Source: Chinchilla lanigera
Lineage: Eukaryota; Chordata; Mammalia; Rodentia; Chinchillidae
Length of the DNA: 64,000 bases
Direction of reading: 5' to 3'
Assembly (NCBI RefSeq): GCF_000276665.1
Contig: NW_004955467.1
Location: 1,035,555 to 1,099,554, forward strand
Below are positions 10,285-20,904 of this stretch, one piece after another; the first letter of the stretch is position 1; each line of letters begins with the position of its first letter. Position numbers and translations under genes: made by a program. The notes under the pieces are model-generated. The model was not told where the DNA came from. It saw nothing but the letters and a program-made list of their open reading frames with translations, and ran no database searches.

Positions 10285-10425
10285 TTGGGTGTGGTGATGC
10301 ATGCCTGTAATCCCAGCACTCTGAAGGCTGAGGCAGAAGGATTGTTGTGAGTTTGAGGCCAGCCTCGGCTGCAAAGTGAGCTCAAGGGCGGCCTCAGCTA
10401 CACAGCGGGATCCTGTCTTAAAACA
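10285..10425 (+). repeat. B1 SINE with ~17-bp target duplication
   Basis: Sense B1, 'gggtgtggtgatgcatgcctg' to 'ggatcctgtctta', then a (AAAC)n-like tail. Flanks CAAAATTAGGGAGGTAG and CAAAGTTGGGGAGGTAG match at 15 of 17. Confidence 0.9.
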
Positions 10426-10682
10426 AACAGACAAACAAACAATCAAAGTTGGGGAGGTAGTGTTTCAGTATCATAGTAGGGGAATTTTGTCTGTGTTGGC
10501 CCTGCCACTGGAATTACGTGGGAACCAGAAAAGTGTCTCTCCATTTTTATGTTCATAGTGTTGAGCTCTGTCTCTGGGACAAAAGCAGCACTTAAGAAAG
10601 ATTTGGCCTTAAATTGTGCTAAGCAAATTCATAAGCTAGTCATTGTACAACTCAAGCATCTCACTTTTTCCTGTCTTTTTTC

Positions 10683-10763
10683 CTTTTTTGATGCTGTGGA
10701 TCAAACCCAGGGCCTTGCTTATGCTAAGCACATGCTCTCCCATGGAGCTACACCCCCAGCCTA
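10683..10763 (-). repeat. Old ID-type SINE
   Basis: 'tgatgctgtggatcaaaccc', 'ttatgctaagcacatgctc', 'ggagctacacccccagcc'. Confidence 0.75.
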
Positions 10764-11660
10764 ATTAAAGTGTTTTTCTTAAGTTCTGACTCTTGAGACT
10801 GGTCAAGTTGCACAGAAATGTTAATAGGCTGCAGGAAAATTATTAAATATTTCAGAACGTGTTTCTCTTGTTGAATGGGAAGCATTTTACTGGCTTCAGC
10901 ATACTAAAAAAAGGCCCCAAGATGTGAGGCTGTTTTTGCTGGCGGTGGTAAGCAGTGAAGTGGTTTAACCGGCTTCAGTTTCAAGGCTTGCTGAAGTTGA
11001 TTTCCAAGCTTTATGGCTCACCCTAGAGGTGAGTGGTATAAAACTGGCGTGTTTTTTCTTTTGCTCACTGATGCTCCTTTTGCTTTATAACTTCAAAGCC
11101 AGTGGGTTGCTTAATTTCTATTCTTCATCTGGAAAAGATTGTAACAGTCTCCTAAACAAATTGAATTAAGGTGTAATGAGTTTAAATATTACCAAGTGTG
11201 TATATGCATTATATACTACATGGTACCTCACTAATATGTATAATTTTTATATTTTATGTACCAGTTAAAATAAACTTAAAAAGATTAATGACAGAAACAT
11301 ATAAAATCCTTTGATGTGTAGTAATCAAATAAAAGATGTATTACAGAAAAAGCACAGAACTTAGTCATTATGAGGCATAACAAAGGAAGCCTCTCCTCGG
11401 ATCCTAGGGTTTGTTTTTACTTGAAGGAATTGTAGTGTGATATTTTAATAAGAGTTTCAAATGAAAGGGTAGTTGCAGACCAGATCTTCTTTCGAGACCA
11501 TAATGATAAAGGGACTCCACAGTTAGAGTTTTTTCACTTTACCTAAATTGGGCGAGGCTGAGGGCACATGAAAAGTGGATTTATTTATAACCTGCCCTTG
11601 AGTGAAGGAACAGAACCTAAAAGGAAGGACTAACACATTAAACACTGTATTTATGAGTAA
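10764..11660. other. AT-rich single-copy-like stretch
   Basis: About 900 bp with no repeat that I can name, no ORF over 60 codons and no splice-bounded exon that stands out. A TATA-like 'tggtataaaactgg' at 11033-11046 lacks other promoter context. Confidence 0.4.
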
Positions 11661-11661
11661 G

Positions 11662-11692
11662 AGGGGTGTGTGTCTTTGTGTGTGTGTGTTTA
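11662..11692. repeat. Imperfect (TG)n run
   Basis: 'ggtgtgtgtctttgtgtgtgtgtgtt', interrupted. Confidence 0.8.
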
Positions 11693-11774
11693 TGATCCAA
11701 AAGAGGACTTTTGTTTCATTGCCAGTAGTTTAAGCATGAGGTTTAAAGAAATGTTTTGCTTCCTGAATTTGACT

Positions 11775-11850
11775 TCAAAAGTATTACTTGAGCTCAGGAG
11801 CTCGAGATTAGCCTCAACAATATAGTGAGACCTCATCTTAAAGACAAAAA
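11775..11850 (+). repeat. Truncated old B1-like SINE
   Basis: 'cttgagctcaggagctcgag', 'aatatagtgagacctcatctta': the 3' half of a 7SL-type SINE. Confidence 0.5.
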
Positions 11851-12117
11851 AGTAGTTTTTACTTGGGATAAAAATAGCAAACAATATAGATAAATGACTT
11901 AGGGAAAATTCCCACTTTCCTTCAACATTTTTTTTTTTTAATGTTCCTTCAACATTTTGTTTCTATTCTCTCAGACGTAAATACAAAGGCCATACTTTCA
12001 GGGATCATTTCTATAGTACGTTACTAGAGAAGTTTCTCTGATTGTGTAGAGTACCAGACATAAATACAATAACAATTTTCTCACACTAACATATTCACAC
12101 TGTTATGCTGCTACGCC

Positions 12118-12237
12118 TTTTTTGAAGTGGGATCTCAGTATGTTATCCAGGCTGGCTTGAACTCCTAGGTTCAGATGATATTCTTGCCTCAGCCTCCCAA
12201 GTATCTCAGGCTACAAGTCTTAGCCCTGTACCTAGCC
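12118..12237 (-). repeat. Old B1-like SINE
   Basis: 'gaagtgggatctcagtatg', 'ccaggctggcttgaactcctagg', 'cctcagcctcccaagtatctc'. Lacks the young duplication. Confidence 0.65.
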
Positions 12238-12261
12238 TTGTTGTTGTTTTCTTGTTTGTTT

Positions 12262-12383
12262 GTTTCTTTTGAGACAGTGGCCCATGAACTCTCTGTGTAG
12301 CTCAGCCTGCCTTGAACTTGTGGCGATCCTCTTGCCTCAGCCTCCTGAGTGCTGGCATCACAGACATATGCCACATACCCGCC
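12262..12383 (-). repeat. B1 SINE
   Basis: 'gagacagtggcccatgaac', 'cttgcctcagcctcctgagtgctgg', 'atgccacatacccgcc'. Confidence 0.75.
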
Positions 12384-12549
12384 TTTTTTGATAGCTAAAT
12401 TCTGTGGCATTTAGCCAGTGTCCAGCTGTGGGATAACTTCTCCATCCTTGTTATAGACAGTGCATCTGTGGAGCACTCTGCATGCATACCTGCTGGTTCA
12501 TGTGTTTGGCAGGATTGCTTCCAAGGAGTAGAGTTCCTGGGACACAAGT

Positions 12550-12615
12550 TGCAAATATTTGGCTGGGGCCATGGAGAGCATTTGTGAGGCCCTGGGTTCA
12601 GTCTCCAGCCCTGGA
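12550..12615 (+). repeat. ID-type SINE relic, possible
   Basis: 'tttggctggggccatgg...gtgaggccctgggttcag' followed by an A-rich tail resembles a decayed sense ID element. Confidence 0.4.
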
Positions 12616-12719
12616 CAAAAGAAGAAAAAAAGGAAGAATTAAGATGTTTTTTAAAAAAAGATTTTCACCGTTGTTCTCCTGAAGGATTAATGACTTTATA
12701 GTAACTAAGAATTCTTCAT

Positions 12720-13215
12720 CTTGTGAATGGATAAAGAAAGTGTGATGTTTATATATAATAGAGTATTACTGTGCCATAAAGAAGGATCAACTTGTCATTT
12801 ATAGGAAAATGGGTGCACTTTGAGACCATAATATTTTTTTTTTTTGGTTTTTTTCTCCGGTACCGGGAACCGAACTCACGACCTTGCGCTTGCCAGGCAG
12901 GCGCTTTTGCCGCTGAGCTAAATCCCCAGCCCCGAGACCATAATATTAAGTGAAACAAAGCAGACACAGAAGTGTCTGCTAAGTATCACATGGTTTCTCT
13001 TATGTGGGAACCCCAAATTATAAATGAAAAGCAAAGTAAAAGCTAGATAATAGGAAATAGGAAGATGGCTCTTTTGCAGAAGGGGAGAGGACCGAGAGAT
13101 GGAGGGAGGGGAGGGAGAAGCGATAAAAAGATGTGTTCTGTGCCTGTACCAGCTCCCAGCAAGGAGTGCGTGTACTGCAAACATGTATGAATGAAACACT
13201 GAAGGAGAAAAGAAT
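12720..13215 (+). repeat. L1 3' end (ORF2 tail plus 3'UTR), SINE-interrupted
   Basis: 'gaatggataaagaaagtgtg', 'tagagtattactgtgccataaagaagg', 'ataatattaagtgaaacaaagcag', then a purine-rich 3'UTR ('gagagatggagggagggg'). Same subfamily style as 28330-29195. 5'-truncated. Confidence 0.85.
12836..12933 (-). repeat. Young ID-type SINE inside L1
   Basis: 'ctccggtaccgggaaccgaac', 'gaccttgcgcttgccaggcag', 'ctgagctaaatccccagccc'. Perfect 14-bp duplication GAGACCATAATATT at 12822-12835 and 12934-12947. Confidence 0.95.
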
Positions 13216-13299
13216 TACTCACCTTAGACCACATCAGGTCTCTCTCGGTTCCCTCTTAACACCTATCTTCCTTCCCTGGGGTGCATGTCAAAGTACATT

Positions 13300-13443
13300 T
13301 TTTTTTTGAGACAGCCTCTCACTATGCAGTTCGGGCTGGCCTTGAGTTCACTTTGTAGGCCAGGCTGGTCTTGAACTCGCACCAGTCCTCCTGCCTCAGC
13401 CTCTTGAGTGCTGGGATTAGAGGCATGTGCCACCATGCCTGGC
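13300..13443 (-). repeat. B1 SINE
   Basis: 'ttgagacagcctctcactatg', duplicated 'ggccttgagttcactttgtagg', terminus 'gccaccatgcctggcc'. Confidence 0.9.
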
Positions 13444-13839
13444 CAGAATTACATTTAAATAATAGGGAGCTGTTTTAAAACCCCCGTTCCTGGGCAGTGT
13501 AATGGTGTTACTGTTTCCCTCCATCATGTCCTTTGCATCTCCTCCTACAGTCTCCTTGTTTTGTTATGCTTCATATTCCTACTTTATTGGGAAACAGGAC
13601 ATGCTGGGCAGGCTATTTCTTACTTCAGCATCAGTTTAAGAAACCTGTAACCTGTCTGGGGTCTGAAGAACGGAGGGTCAGTTTTTGTAGTCCTTTCTGA
13701 TGCTGTTGTCTTGGGAAGATGGTCTTTCTACCTGCCATGAGGGCGGAGGCCTTTTCCTACTTCCATATTGATTGAATTTCCTTCTTCACTTTGATTTTAA
13801 CAGATAGGAATGTAAGTAAGTGTTTTCTTTTGCCTGAAC
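13444..13839. other. Single-copy-like stretch
   Basis: About 400 bp without ORF or repeat recognised. Confidence 0.4.
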
Positions 13840-13947
13840 TAGTGGCACACACCTGTAATCCCAGTTGCTTGGGAGGATGAGGCTGAAGGATCACAAGTTC
13901 AAGCCCAGCCTGGGCAACAAAGTGAGACCTTGCCTCAAAAAAATTTT
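13840..13947 (+). repeat. Old B1-like SINE
   Basis: 'tagtggcacacacctgtaatc', 'ccagcctgggcaacaaagtg', 'agaccttgcctcaaaaaa', without the internal duplication. Confidence 0.75.
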
Positions 13948-13954
13948 TTTCTTT

Positions 13955-14940
13955 TAGAAGAATTCCTCAATATATAGCTTAAAAATTATATTTTGTGAAG
14001 TAATATGTGACAGTATATAATTCAACATGTTCAAAAGGGGACATGGGGGAAAAAAAGCTTATCTTCCACTCTATCCCTTAGCCTCTAGTTCTCAGCCCTG
14101 GGAAAAATAAATATATAGAGTGGAAATGCTTTGTCAAAGGATATAGGCATTTGTACATTTAATAGGTATTATCAAACTGCCCTGCCTAGAAGTCATCAGT
14201 ATGTGTGCAACTAGCAAAAAATAAGGTTCAGGGCTGGGGATATAGCTCAGTGGCACAGCACCTGCCTGGAAAGTTGAGATCCTGAGTTTGAGTTCTGGTA
14301 CCAAAAAAAAAAAGATTCAGTTTCCTCACACTTTCACCAATATTAATCGTGATGTACCCACTTTAAAAAATTTTTACATTCTGATAAGCAAAATGAGTTT
14401 AATAGTTTGCATTTTCATATTAATACTGAAGTTGAGCCTCTTCCACATTGGAAGTCTGTCTGTTTTTTCTACAAATTGTCCGTTACCTTTGTATGTTTTT
14501 AATCTGGGGTTAATGGTATGGGTTTTTTCCCCCCTCAGGTTTGTAGATAACTTTTATGTATAGAAAAATTAACTGTATATGAGCAAATCATATTTTTTTG
14601 CCCAATTCATTTAATTATAATTAGCTATCTTTGTGATGTTTTATAGCTGCCTAGTTTTTATATGCTAAGTAGACTTTCTCCATGCTAAGACTCTAAATAT
14701 TCTCCTGTGTTTGCTTCTGTTAAGTATATTATTTTCATTTTTAAATAAAACACCAGATAATGGTGGAGTCACTTTTGTTGTAAGGAGTAAAGTAGGGTTC
14801 CCAGTAGGTTTTTTCCAGATGCCTGTCCTGCTGTCTCAACACCATTTATTGGTTCCTTTGAAATAGCAGCTTTATCATAGATTAAAGTCCTGTGTGTGTT
14901 CGGACCTAGTCTTGGTCTGTTCTATGTCTGTGTGTCAATT
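13955..14940 (-). repeat. Old L1 (L1M) 3' fragment, ends near the gap
   Basis: 'ctttgtcaaaggatataggc', 'gtattatcaaactgccctgcc', 'gtttgcattttcatattaatac', 'caacaccatttattggttcc', 'ttggtctgttctatgtctgtg' follow antisense L1M. An ID SINE interrupts it at 14232. Confidence 0.75.
14232..14312 (+). repeat. ID-type SINE inside L1M
   Basis: 'gggctggggatatagctcag', 'gcctggaaagttgagatcc', A-tail. Flanks AAGGTTCAG and AAGATTCAG match at 8 of 9. Confidence 0.88.
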
Positions 14941-14941
14941 C

Positions 14942-14961
14942 TTTTTTTTTTTTTTTTTTTT
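14942..14961. repeat. Poly(T) tract abutting assembly gap
   Basis: Twenty T residues run straight into the Ns. It is likely the tail of an antisense SINE or LINE now hidden in the gap. Confidence 0.8.
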
Positions 14962-15887
14962 NNNNNNNNNNNNNNNNNNNNNNNNNNNNNNNNNNNNNNN
15001 NNNNNNNNNNNNNNNNNNNNNNNNNNNNNNNNNNNNNNNNNNNNNNNNNNNNNNNNNNNNNNNNNNNNNNNNNNNNNNNNNNNNNNNNNNNNNNNNNNNN
15101 NNNNNNNNNNNNNNNNNNNNNNNNNNNNNNNNNNNNNNNNNNNNNNNNNNNNNNNNNNNNNNNNNNNNNNNNNNNNNNNNNNNNNNNNNNNNNNNNNNNN
15201 NNNNNNNNNNNNNNNNNNNNNNNNNNNNNNNNNNNNNNNNNNNNNNNNNNNNNNNNNNNNNNNNNNNNNNNNNNNNNNNNNNNNNNNNNNNNNNNNNNNN
15301 NNNNNNNNNNNNNNNNNNNNNNNNNNNNNNNNNNNNNNNNNNNNNNNNNNNNNNNNNNNNNNNNNNNNNNNNNNNNNNNNNNNNNNNNNNNNNNNNNNNN
15401 NNNNNNNNNNNNNNNNNNNNNNNNNNNNNNNNNNNNNNNNNNNNNNNNNNNNNNNNNNNNNNNNNNNNNNNNNNNNNNNNNNNNNNNNNNNNNNNNNNNN
15501 NNNNNNNNNNNNNNNNNNNNNNNNNNNNNNNNNNNNNNNNNNNNNNNNNNNNNNNNNNNNNNNNNNNNNNNNNNNNNNNNNNNNNNNNNNNNNNNNNNNN
15601 NNNNNNNNNNNNNNNNNNNNNNNNNNNNNNNNNNNNNNNNNNNNNNNNNNNNNNNNNNNNNNNNNNNNNNNNNNNNNNNNNNNNNNNNNNNNNNNNNNNN
15701 NNNNNNNNNNNNNNNNNNNNNNNNNNNNNNNNNNNNNNNNNNNNNNNNNNNNNNNNNNNNNNNNNNNNNNNNNNNNNNNNNNNNNNNNNNNNNNNNNNNN
15801 NNNNNNNNNNNNNNNNNNNNNNNNNNNNNNNNNNNNNNNNNNNNNNNNNNNNNNNNNNNNNNNNNNNNNNNNNNNNNNNNNNNNNNN
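14962..15887. other. Assembly gap (926 N)
   Basis: Unsequenced. Long ORFs that cross it are artefacts of N translation. Confidence 1.
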
Positions 15888-16690
15888 TCTTGATGCTGCA
15901 GCAAAAGCAGCTGCTTTTTCTCGGTCTTTTTGTTTTCTCTCCTTGCCCTCCTCCTTGTCACAGCTATAGAATTCTGAGGAGGCAATCCTTACTAATACCT
16001 CAAATGAGCCATCTGGGGTGAAAGCCATTTTTGGCTTTTTCTCTCCAGCCTCCCAGTGCATTGGGACCCTGCAACCACTTAGTGTCTTCTCCCCAACCAT
16101 CAGCACAGACAGCAGGAATCTCGGTGCAGACCTCTCCAGAGCTCCATGCACTCCTACACCGCAGGAGGAGTGCTGTCAGGGGAAGAATGGCTTCCAGGGG
16201 GTCTCCCCAGGTATTGCACAGGGACCTCCTGGTTTCTAGCTTCCAGATGGCTCTCGTGACCCCAGTCAACTACACCTCTGAGTCTTCAGGCATAGTCTGT
16301 ATTTTTGTGTTCTCCGAGTCCTTGTTTAGCAGCTGCTCCTCCGCTGACTTTGGACCTTTCTGGTTCTCAATGGCAGGGGCAAGAGCGACCCGTTTTGTGG
16401 CATTTATTGCCAGGGGTTTCTCCATGTCGGGATGATTCACCCATGTCTCCAGGCGGATGTCCGCAGCTGGCACGTGGCAGGCCAATTGTGTCATTGCTTC
16501 TCTGGGCCATGATAGTTCTTGACTGTGCGGTGGTGATTGGCCTGAGGGCCGGCGCGTGCTGGCGTGCACCGCCACACACCTTCTCAGACACCGGCTGCCC
16601 ACCTCCCAGGCCCCTGCGCAGCTGGGCTCCAGCCCAAAGGCCGGAGCTCCCTGCTGCATGGCTTCCTGGACCTGTGTGTCTATTCATGTA
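15888..16690 (-). other. Unidentified GC-rich segment, possible retrocopy
   Basis: Minus-strand reading has three partly overlapping open stretches: 129 codons (16270-16659), 89 codons (16000-16269), and one of about 88 codons running towards the gap from 16151. The last ends in lysine/glutamate-rich then alanine-rich sequence ('KERKQKDREKAAAFAAAS'). The presumptive 5' part (16526-16650) is CpG- and GC-rich, unlike its surroundings. Successive frames could mean a frameshifted processed pseudogene or a gene end broken by the gap. I do not recognise the parent. Chance ORFs in GC-rich DNA are an equally good explanation. Confidence 0.3.
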
Positions 16691-16737
16691 TCAGTGCCAA
16701 TCTCTAAAAAATTTAGAGATATTTACTTATTTATTCA

Positions 16738-16815
16738 TTTTCCATGCTGGAGATGAAACCCCCAGCTTTATACAATTTAGGCAAGTGCTCTACTGCTCAC
16801 CTACACTCCTAACCC
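16738..16815 (-). repeat. Old ID-type SINE relic
   Basis: 'ccatgctggagatgaaacccc', 'ggcaagtgctctactgctc', 'acctacactcctaaccc'. Confidence 0.6.
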
Positions 16816-16965
16816 AGGCTTAAAATATTTTTAAAAGTGTTAATTCAATAAAATTATTCTGAAGAAAAGTGATGTTTGAAAATTTTAGTAGTGTCTTCAC
16901 AATGAGTTGTTTTAGGTACTTCTGGGCATAATCTGCTCTTTGTGTAAGGATGTACATTCACTTAC

Positions 16966-17333
16966 CGTCTTAGTTACTTTTCTGTTGTTGCTGAGACAAA
17001 CCAAAGTTAAGGAAGGAAAGATTTATTTAGCTCACAGTTTGCGGAGATTTCAGTCCATACTCAGCTGGCTCCAAGGTGGGGTGGCATGGCCCAGGGGCAA
17101 CTGTTCAGGGCAGCAGAAGACAACAAAAGCAACAAGAGCAAAAGGGAGGAGCAGAGAGAGCAAGCCTCTTTTCCTCCTTTATATTGTATGTAGGCTGCCT
17201 GCCCCAGGGTGGGTATAACACTCACACGCATAATCCCAGCATTGGACCATGAATCAATCACAAACTCTAGAAGCCACCCCATGACTGCATGAGGCTTTAG
17301 GGGACATCCAAATGCAAACCATAACACTTACCT
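16966..17333 (-). repeat. ERVL-MaLR solo LTR
   Basis: Read on the minus strand it starts 'gttatggtttgcatttggatg', ends 'gaaaagtaactaagacg', and contains 'gcaaactgtgagctaaataaatc', the MaLR polyadenylation region. It is close in type to 49395-49780. No internal provirus. Confidence 0.85.
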
Positions 17334-17844
17334 ACTTGGAATTGCTCTTGCTTACAGAAGTAAGCACTCTTGCTTGATCATTCTGCATTCTCTTATTCTA
17401 GTTCCCCGTAACATAGGAAATGAATTTGCTAATAAAATTGGGATAGCAATTAGGATAGATCTTTGTTCTGTATGTGTAAACATTAACTGACCCATGTTAC
17501 TCTCAAGTTTGATGCTTCACCTTAGTAAGCAACCTTCAGTAGTTAACTGGCCCTTTGATATTCTCTGGGAATAAATAAAATTGCTACAAATTTTTAGACC
17601 AATTGGTGCATGTGTTGGTAAAGAGGAACTTCTTTAAGCACAATTTCAGAGCAATAGAAGCACATTTTTGTCATTGTGCTAACTGTTCTACCTAAAATAG
17701 TTGCACGGAATGCCCCAAGTAAGCATTTGGTCTGTTGTTGTTGTTAAAGAAACTTACTTAGCTTCCATCTTGAACTTGTCAAATCCTTCCTTTTAAACTA
17801 TTTCATTTATGTAAACATTTGTTTTAGTGGTTTTTTTTTTTTCT
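17334..17844. other. AT-rich single-copy-like stretch
   Basis: No ORF or named repeat. Confidence 0.4.
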
Positions 17845-17947
17845 TACTTTGGATTTTTTCATTCATTTAATTTATCAAATATATTTTGGTTACCTGCTGT
17901 GTGCTTAATAGTATTCTAAGTACTAATGTGCAGTGGGGAACAAAAAC
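17845..17947 (-). repeat. L2 LINE fragment, left part of a split copy
   Basis: 'ttcattcatttaatttatc', 'ctgctgtgtgcttaatagtattctaagtac' and 'gcagtggggaacaaaaacgg' follow the antisense L2 3' end. The copy resumes at about 23245, after the L1. Confidence 0.75.
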
Positions 17948-17955
17948 GGACCCTA

Positions 17956-18175
17956 CCCCCTGCTGCCACCATGGGAGGGGCCTTGAATGCAGGAAGCCTA
18001 GGTGAGCTGCCTGGGGTCCTGGATCCTATGGCCCCGCCCCCCACTGCCACTGCAGGAGGGGTCTTGGACTTGGGACCCTGGGTGAGCTGACTGGGTGCCC
18101 CAGTCCTCTGGCTCCGCCAGCTGCTGCCATCTCAGGAACAAACTTGAATCCCTGGAAACCTAGGGAGATTTGAAA
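17956..18175 (+). promoter_or_regulatory. L1 5'UTR tandem units (~80 bp, 2.7 copies)
   Basis: Units begin near 17956, 18036 and 18116. They share 'ctgc(tg)cca...aggagggg(c/t)cttg' and 'ctgggtgagctg..tgg', then 'cctctggctccgcc'. They are GC-rich in AT-rich surroundings. By analogy with mouse L1 monomers they would have been the L1 promoter; promoter activity is inferred. Confidence 0.7.
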
Positions 18176-18183
18176 ATGACAAA

Positions 18184-19302
18184 ATGAAGAAGCAAAATGC
18201 AATCTCAGCCAAGCACCCCACCCAGAATAAGTCCAGGAAACATCAACATGGAAGAACATGGAAGTCACAGACTTGAAATTTCTCAAATGATAGCAACTGA
18301 AGTAAAGAACCAACTATATCAGGCTACAGAGGAAATCAAGTCAGAAATAATTGCTCAGGTAAAAAAAGAAATGACAGCCATAGTGAAAGAATTGCTGGGC
18401 ATATCCAGATAAGACATAGATAAAAAAATAGAGGAACCCAGAAAAATGATGTAAACCTTGAGTGAACAGTATAGGAAAGAATTAGAATACATGAAACAGA
18501 TTCAGAGAGAGATTCAGGGAATTAAACATTCCATTGAAAGCTGGAAGAACCGCTTGAATGAAATGGAAGACAGACTCATAGACCTTGAAGACAGCATTGC
18601 AGCTAGTGATCATGAAAGAAAAGATCTCTTAAAAATAACAAAGGAACAGCAAATAATAATTCAACAGCTGCAAGATGAGGCAAAGAAAAACAATATAAGG
18701 CTGATAGGTGTCAACAAAAGAGCAGGAGACAACATGAATGACAGAAAAAGACTATTTGCCGCAGTGATAGCAGAAAATTTCCCAATCATGGGACAGGAAC
18801 CTTATATACACGTGAGTGAGGCATAAGAACCACAATTAGCCATAACAAAAATAAATCTACACCTAGACACATAATAATCAAGATCCTAGAAAATGAGCAA
18901 AAGAACAGGGTATTAAAAGCTGTTAGAGAAAAGAAACAGATAAGGGGCTGGGGATATAGCTCAGTGGTGTAAGTGCCTGCCTGGCAAGTGCGAGGTCATG
19001 AGTTTGATCCCCTGTACCACCAAAAAAAAAAAAAAAAAAAAAGAAAAGAAACATCACCTATGAAGCAAAGCCCACCAGAATCAAGGCAGATTTCTCAACA
19101 CAAACCATCAAGTCAAGAAGAGCTTGGAGTGAAGTATTCCAGGTCCTAAAACAAAACAACTTCCAACCCAGATTGGTGTATCCTGGAAAACTACCCTTCA
19201 AATTTAATGAAGAAATAAAATATTTCCATAACAAAGAACAACAAAAGAACATCAAGAGTGCCAAACCAACCCTACAAAGAGTACTAAAAGATATTCTAGA
19301 AT
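18184..19302 (+). pseudogene. L1 ORF1 (RNA-binding chaperone) remnant
   Basis: The open start ATG at 18184 reads 'MKKQNAISAKHPTQNKSRK'. The frame then shifts and continues as 18197-18412 (coiled-coil N-terminal part) and 18458-18826 (heptad-rich, then 'LQDEAKKNNIRLIGV', the start of the RRM-like domain). The C-terminal domain follows the inserted ID SINE ('FQPRLVYPGKLPFKFNEEIKYF'). L1 ORF1p forms trimers that coat L1 RNA. Stop codons, frame changes and the SINE leave it non-functional. Confidence 0.9.
18945..19042 (+). repeat. ID-type SINE inside L1 ORF1
   Basis: 'ggggctggggatatagctcag' to 'gatcccctgtacc', A22 tail. Flanks GAAAAGAAACA at 18928-18938 and 19043-19053. Confidence 0.93.
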
Positions 19303-19429
19303 GAGATAAAAATGACCACAATTTCAAGAACAGCAGTAGAAAGGAACCACCTAGCAGAGCAAGCAGTTAAACAGAGGGTAAAAGTAGAAACCAACAGCAG
19401 GTAAATAACATGACAAAGATAAACCAACA

Positions 19430-20880
19430 CATTTCAGTTGTACCCTTAATGTAAATGGCCTCAATTCACCAATCAAAAGAAGCAGACTGGCAGAGTGGGT
19501 CAAGAAACAAAGTCCAGCAATATGCTGCATACAAGAAATGCATTTACTTCAAAAGGAAATCCATAGACTGAAAGTCAAAGGATGGAAAACAACAGGAACC
19601 CAGTAAAAAGCAGGGGTAGCCATTCTTTTTGCAGAAAAGGTGAACTTCAAACTAATAACAATCAAAAGAGATAAAGAAGGTCACTATATTCTTGTTAAGG
19701 GAAAACTGCAAGAGGAAGAGATAACAATCATAAATATATATGCACCAAATGTAGGAGCATTCAATTATATAAGGCAAATTTTAATAGACATGAAAAGTCA
19801 AATAAGTAATAACACAGTTGTAACAGGATTTTAACACCCCATTGTCAAAAAGAGATAGATCAACTGGACAAAAAAATCAGCAAAGAAATAACAACTAAAC
19901 CAAATGTGTGAACAAATGGACTTAGTAGACCTTTACAGAGTATTCCACCCAACATTAGAATACACATTTTTCTCAGCTACACATGGGACATTCTCTAAAA
20001 TAGACTACATGCTAGCACATAGAACATGCTTAAGTAAATGCAAAGACATTGAAATTATCCCATGCATATTATTGGGCCATAGTACAATGAAACTGGAAAT
20101 AAATGATAAAAAATTGCAAAAGCTCCATAAACACATAGAAATTAAATAACACCTTCCTGAACAACCAGTGGGTCACAGAAGAAATTAAAGTAGAAATTAA
20201 ACACTATCTACAATCAAATGAAAATGCAGATACAAACTATCGGAACCTGTGGGGTGCAATGAAAGCAGTCCTCAGAGGGAAATTTATGGCAGTGGATTCC
20301 CACATCAGGAAAACAAAACAAGCACAAATAAACAACTTACGTCACACCTCAAACTTCTAGAAAAAGAATAACAAGTTAATCCCAAAGCCTGAAGAAGGGA
20401 GGAAATTATAAAGATCAGAGTGGAAATTAATGCAATTGAAACTAAGAAAACAATACAAAGAATTAATGAATCAAAGAGTTGGTTCTTTGAAAAAATGAAT
20501 AAAATTGATAAACTCCTAGCCAACCTTATCCAAAAAAGGAAAGAAAAAAACTCAAATCCATGCAATAAGGAATGAAAGGGGTAATATCACTACAGATCCT
20601 GTAAAAATTCAGAAAATCATCAATACCTACTTTGAAAATCTTTAGTCTCATCAGACAGAAAACACAGAAGAAACAGACAGATTCCTAGATACATATGAAT
20701 TACCAAAGCTGAATGAAGAAGATATAAAAATCTTAACCCAGTATCAGCCAGTGAAATTGAAAAAAAAAAAAAAAAACAAACAAACAAACCCAGGTCCTGA
20801 TGGATTCACAGCTGAGTTTACAAGAAATTTAGAGAAGATTTAATACAATTCTTCTCAAACTCTTTAAAGAAATAGAAAGG
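19430..20880 (+). pseudogene. L1 ORF2 endonuclease and N-terminal RT remnant
   Basis: Endonuclease signatures: 'LNVNGLNSPIKRSRLAEWV', 'AICCIQEMHLLQKEIHRL' (catalytic Glu), 'IINIYAPNVG'. The usual GDFN box reads TGF-stop, and the usual SDHS box reads 'LGHSTMKLE', so catalytic Asp residues are lost at both places. The part following leads into RT ('[20 protein letters not shown]') and stops being alignable after '[11 protein letters not shown]'. Non-functional. Confidence 0.85.
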
Positions 20881-20904
20881 GAAGCAGTTCTCCCATCTCA
20901 CAGA

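Noticed and set aside
11033..11046. TATA-box-like 'tggtataaaactgg'
   Set aside because: No CpG island, initiator or downstream exon. AT-rich chance match.
14894..16151. Four ORFs of 357-409 codons across 14.9-16.1 kb
   Set aside because: They consist mostly of X from the 926-base N gap. Only the short sequence after 15888 is real.
16966..17333. Possible endogenous retrovirus provirus near the MaLR LTRs
   Set aside because: All MaLR copies here look like solitary or truncated LTRs; I found no gag/pol-type internal reading between any pair.
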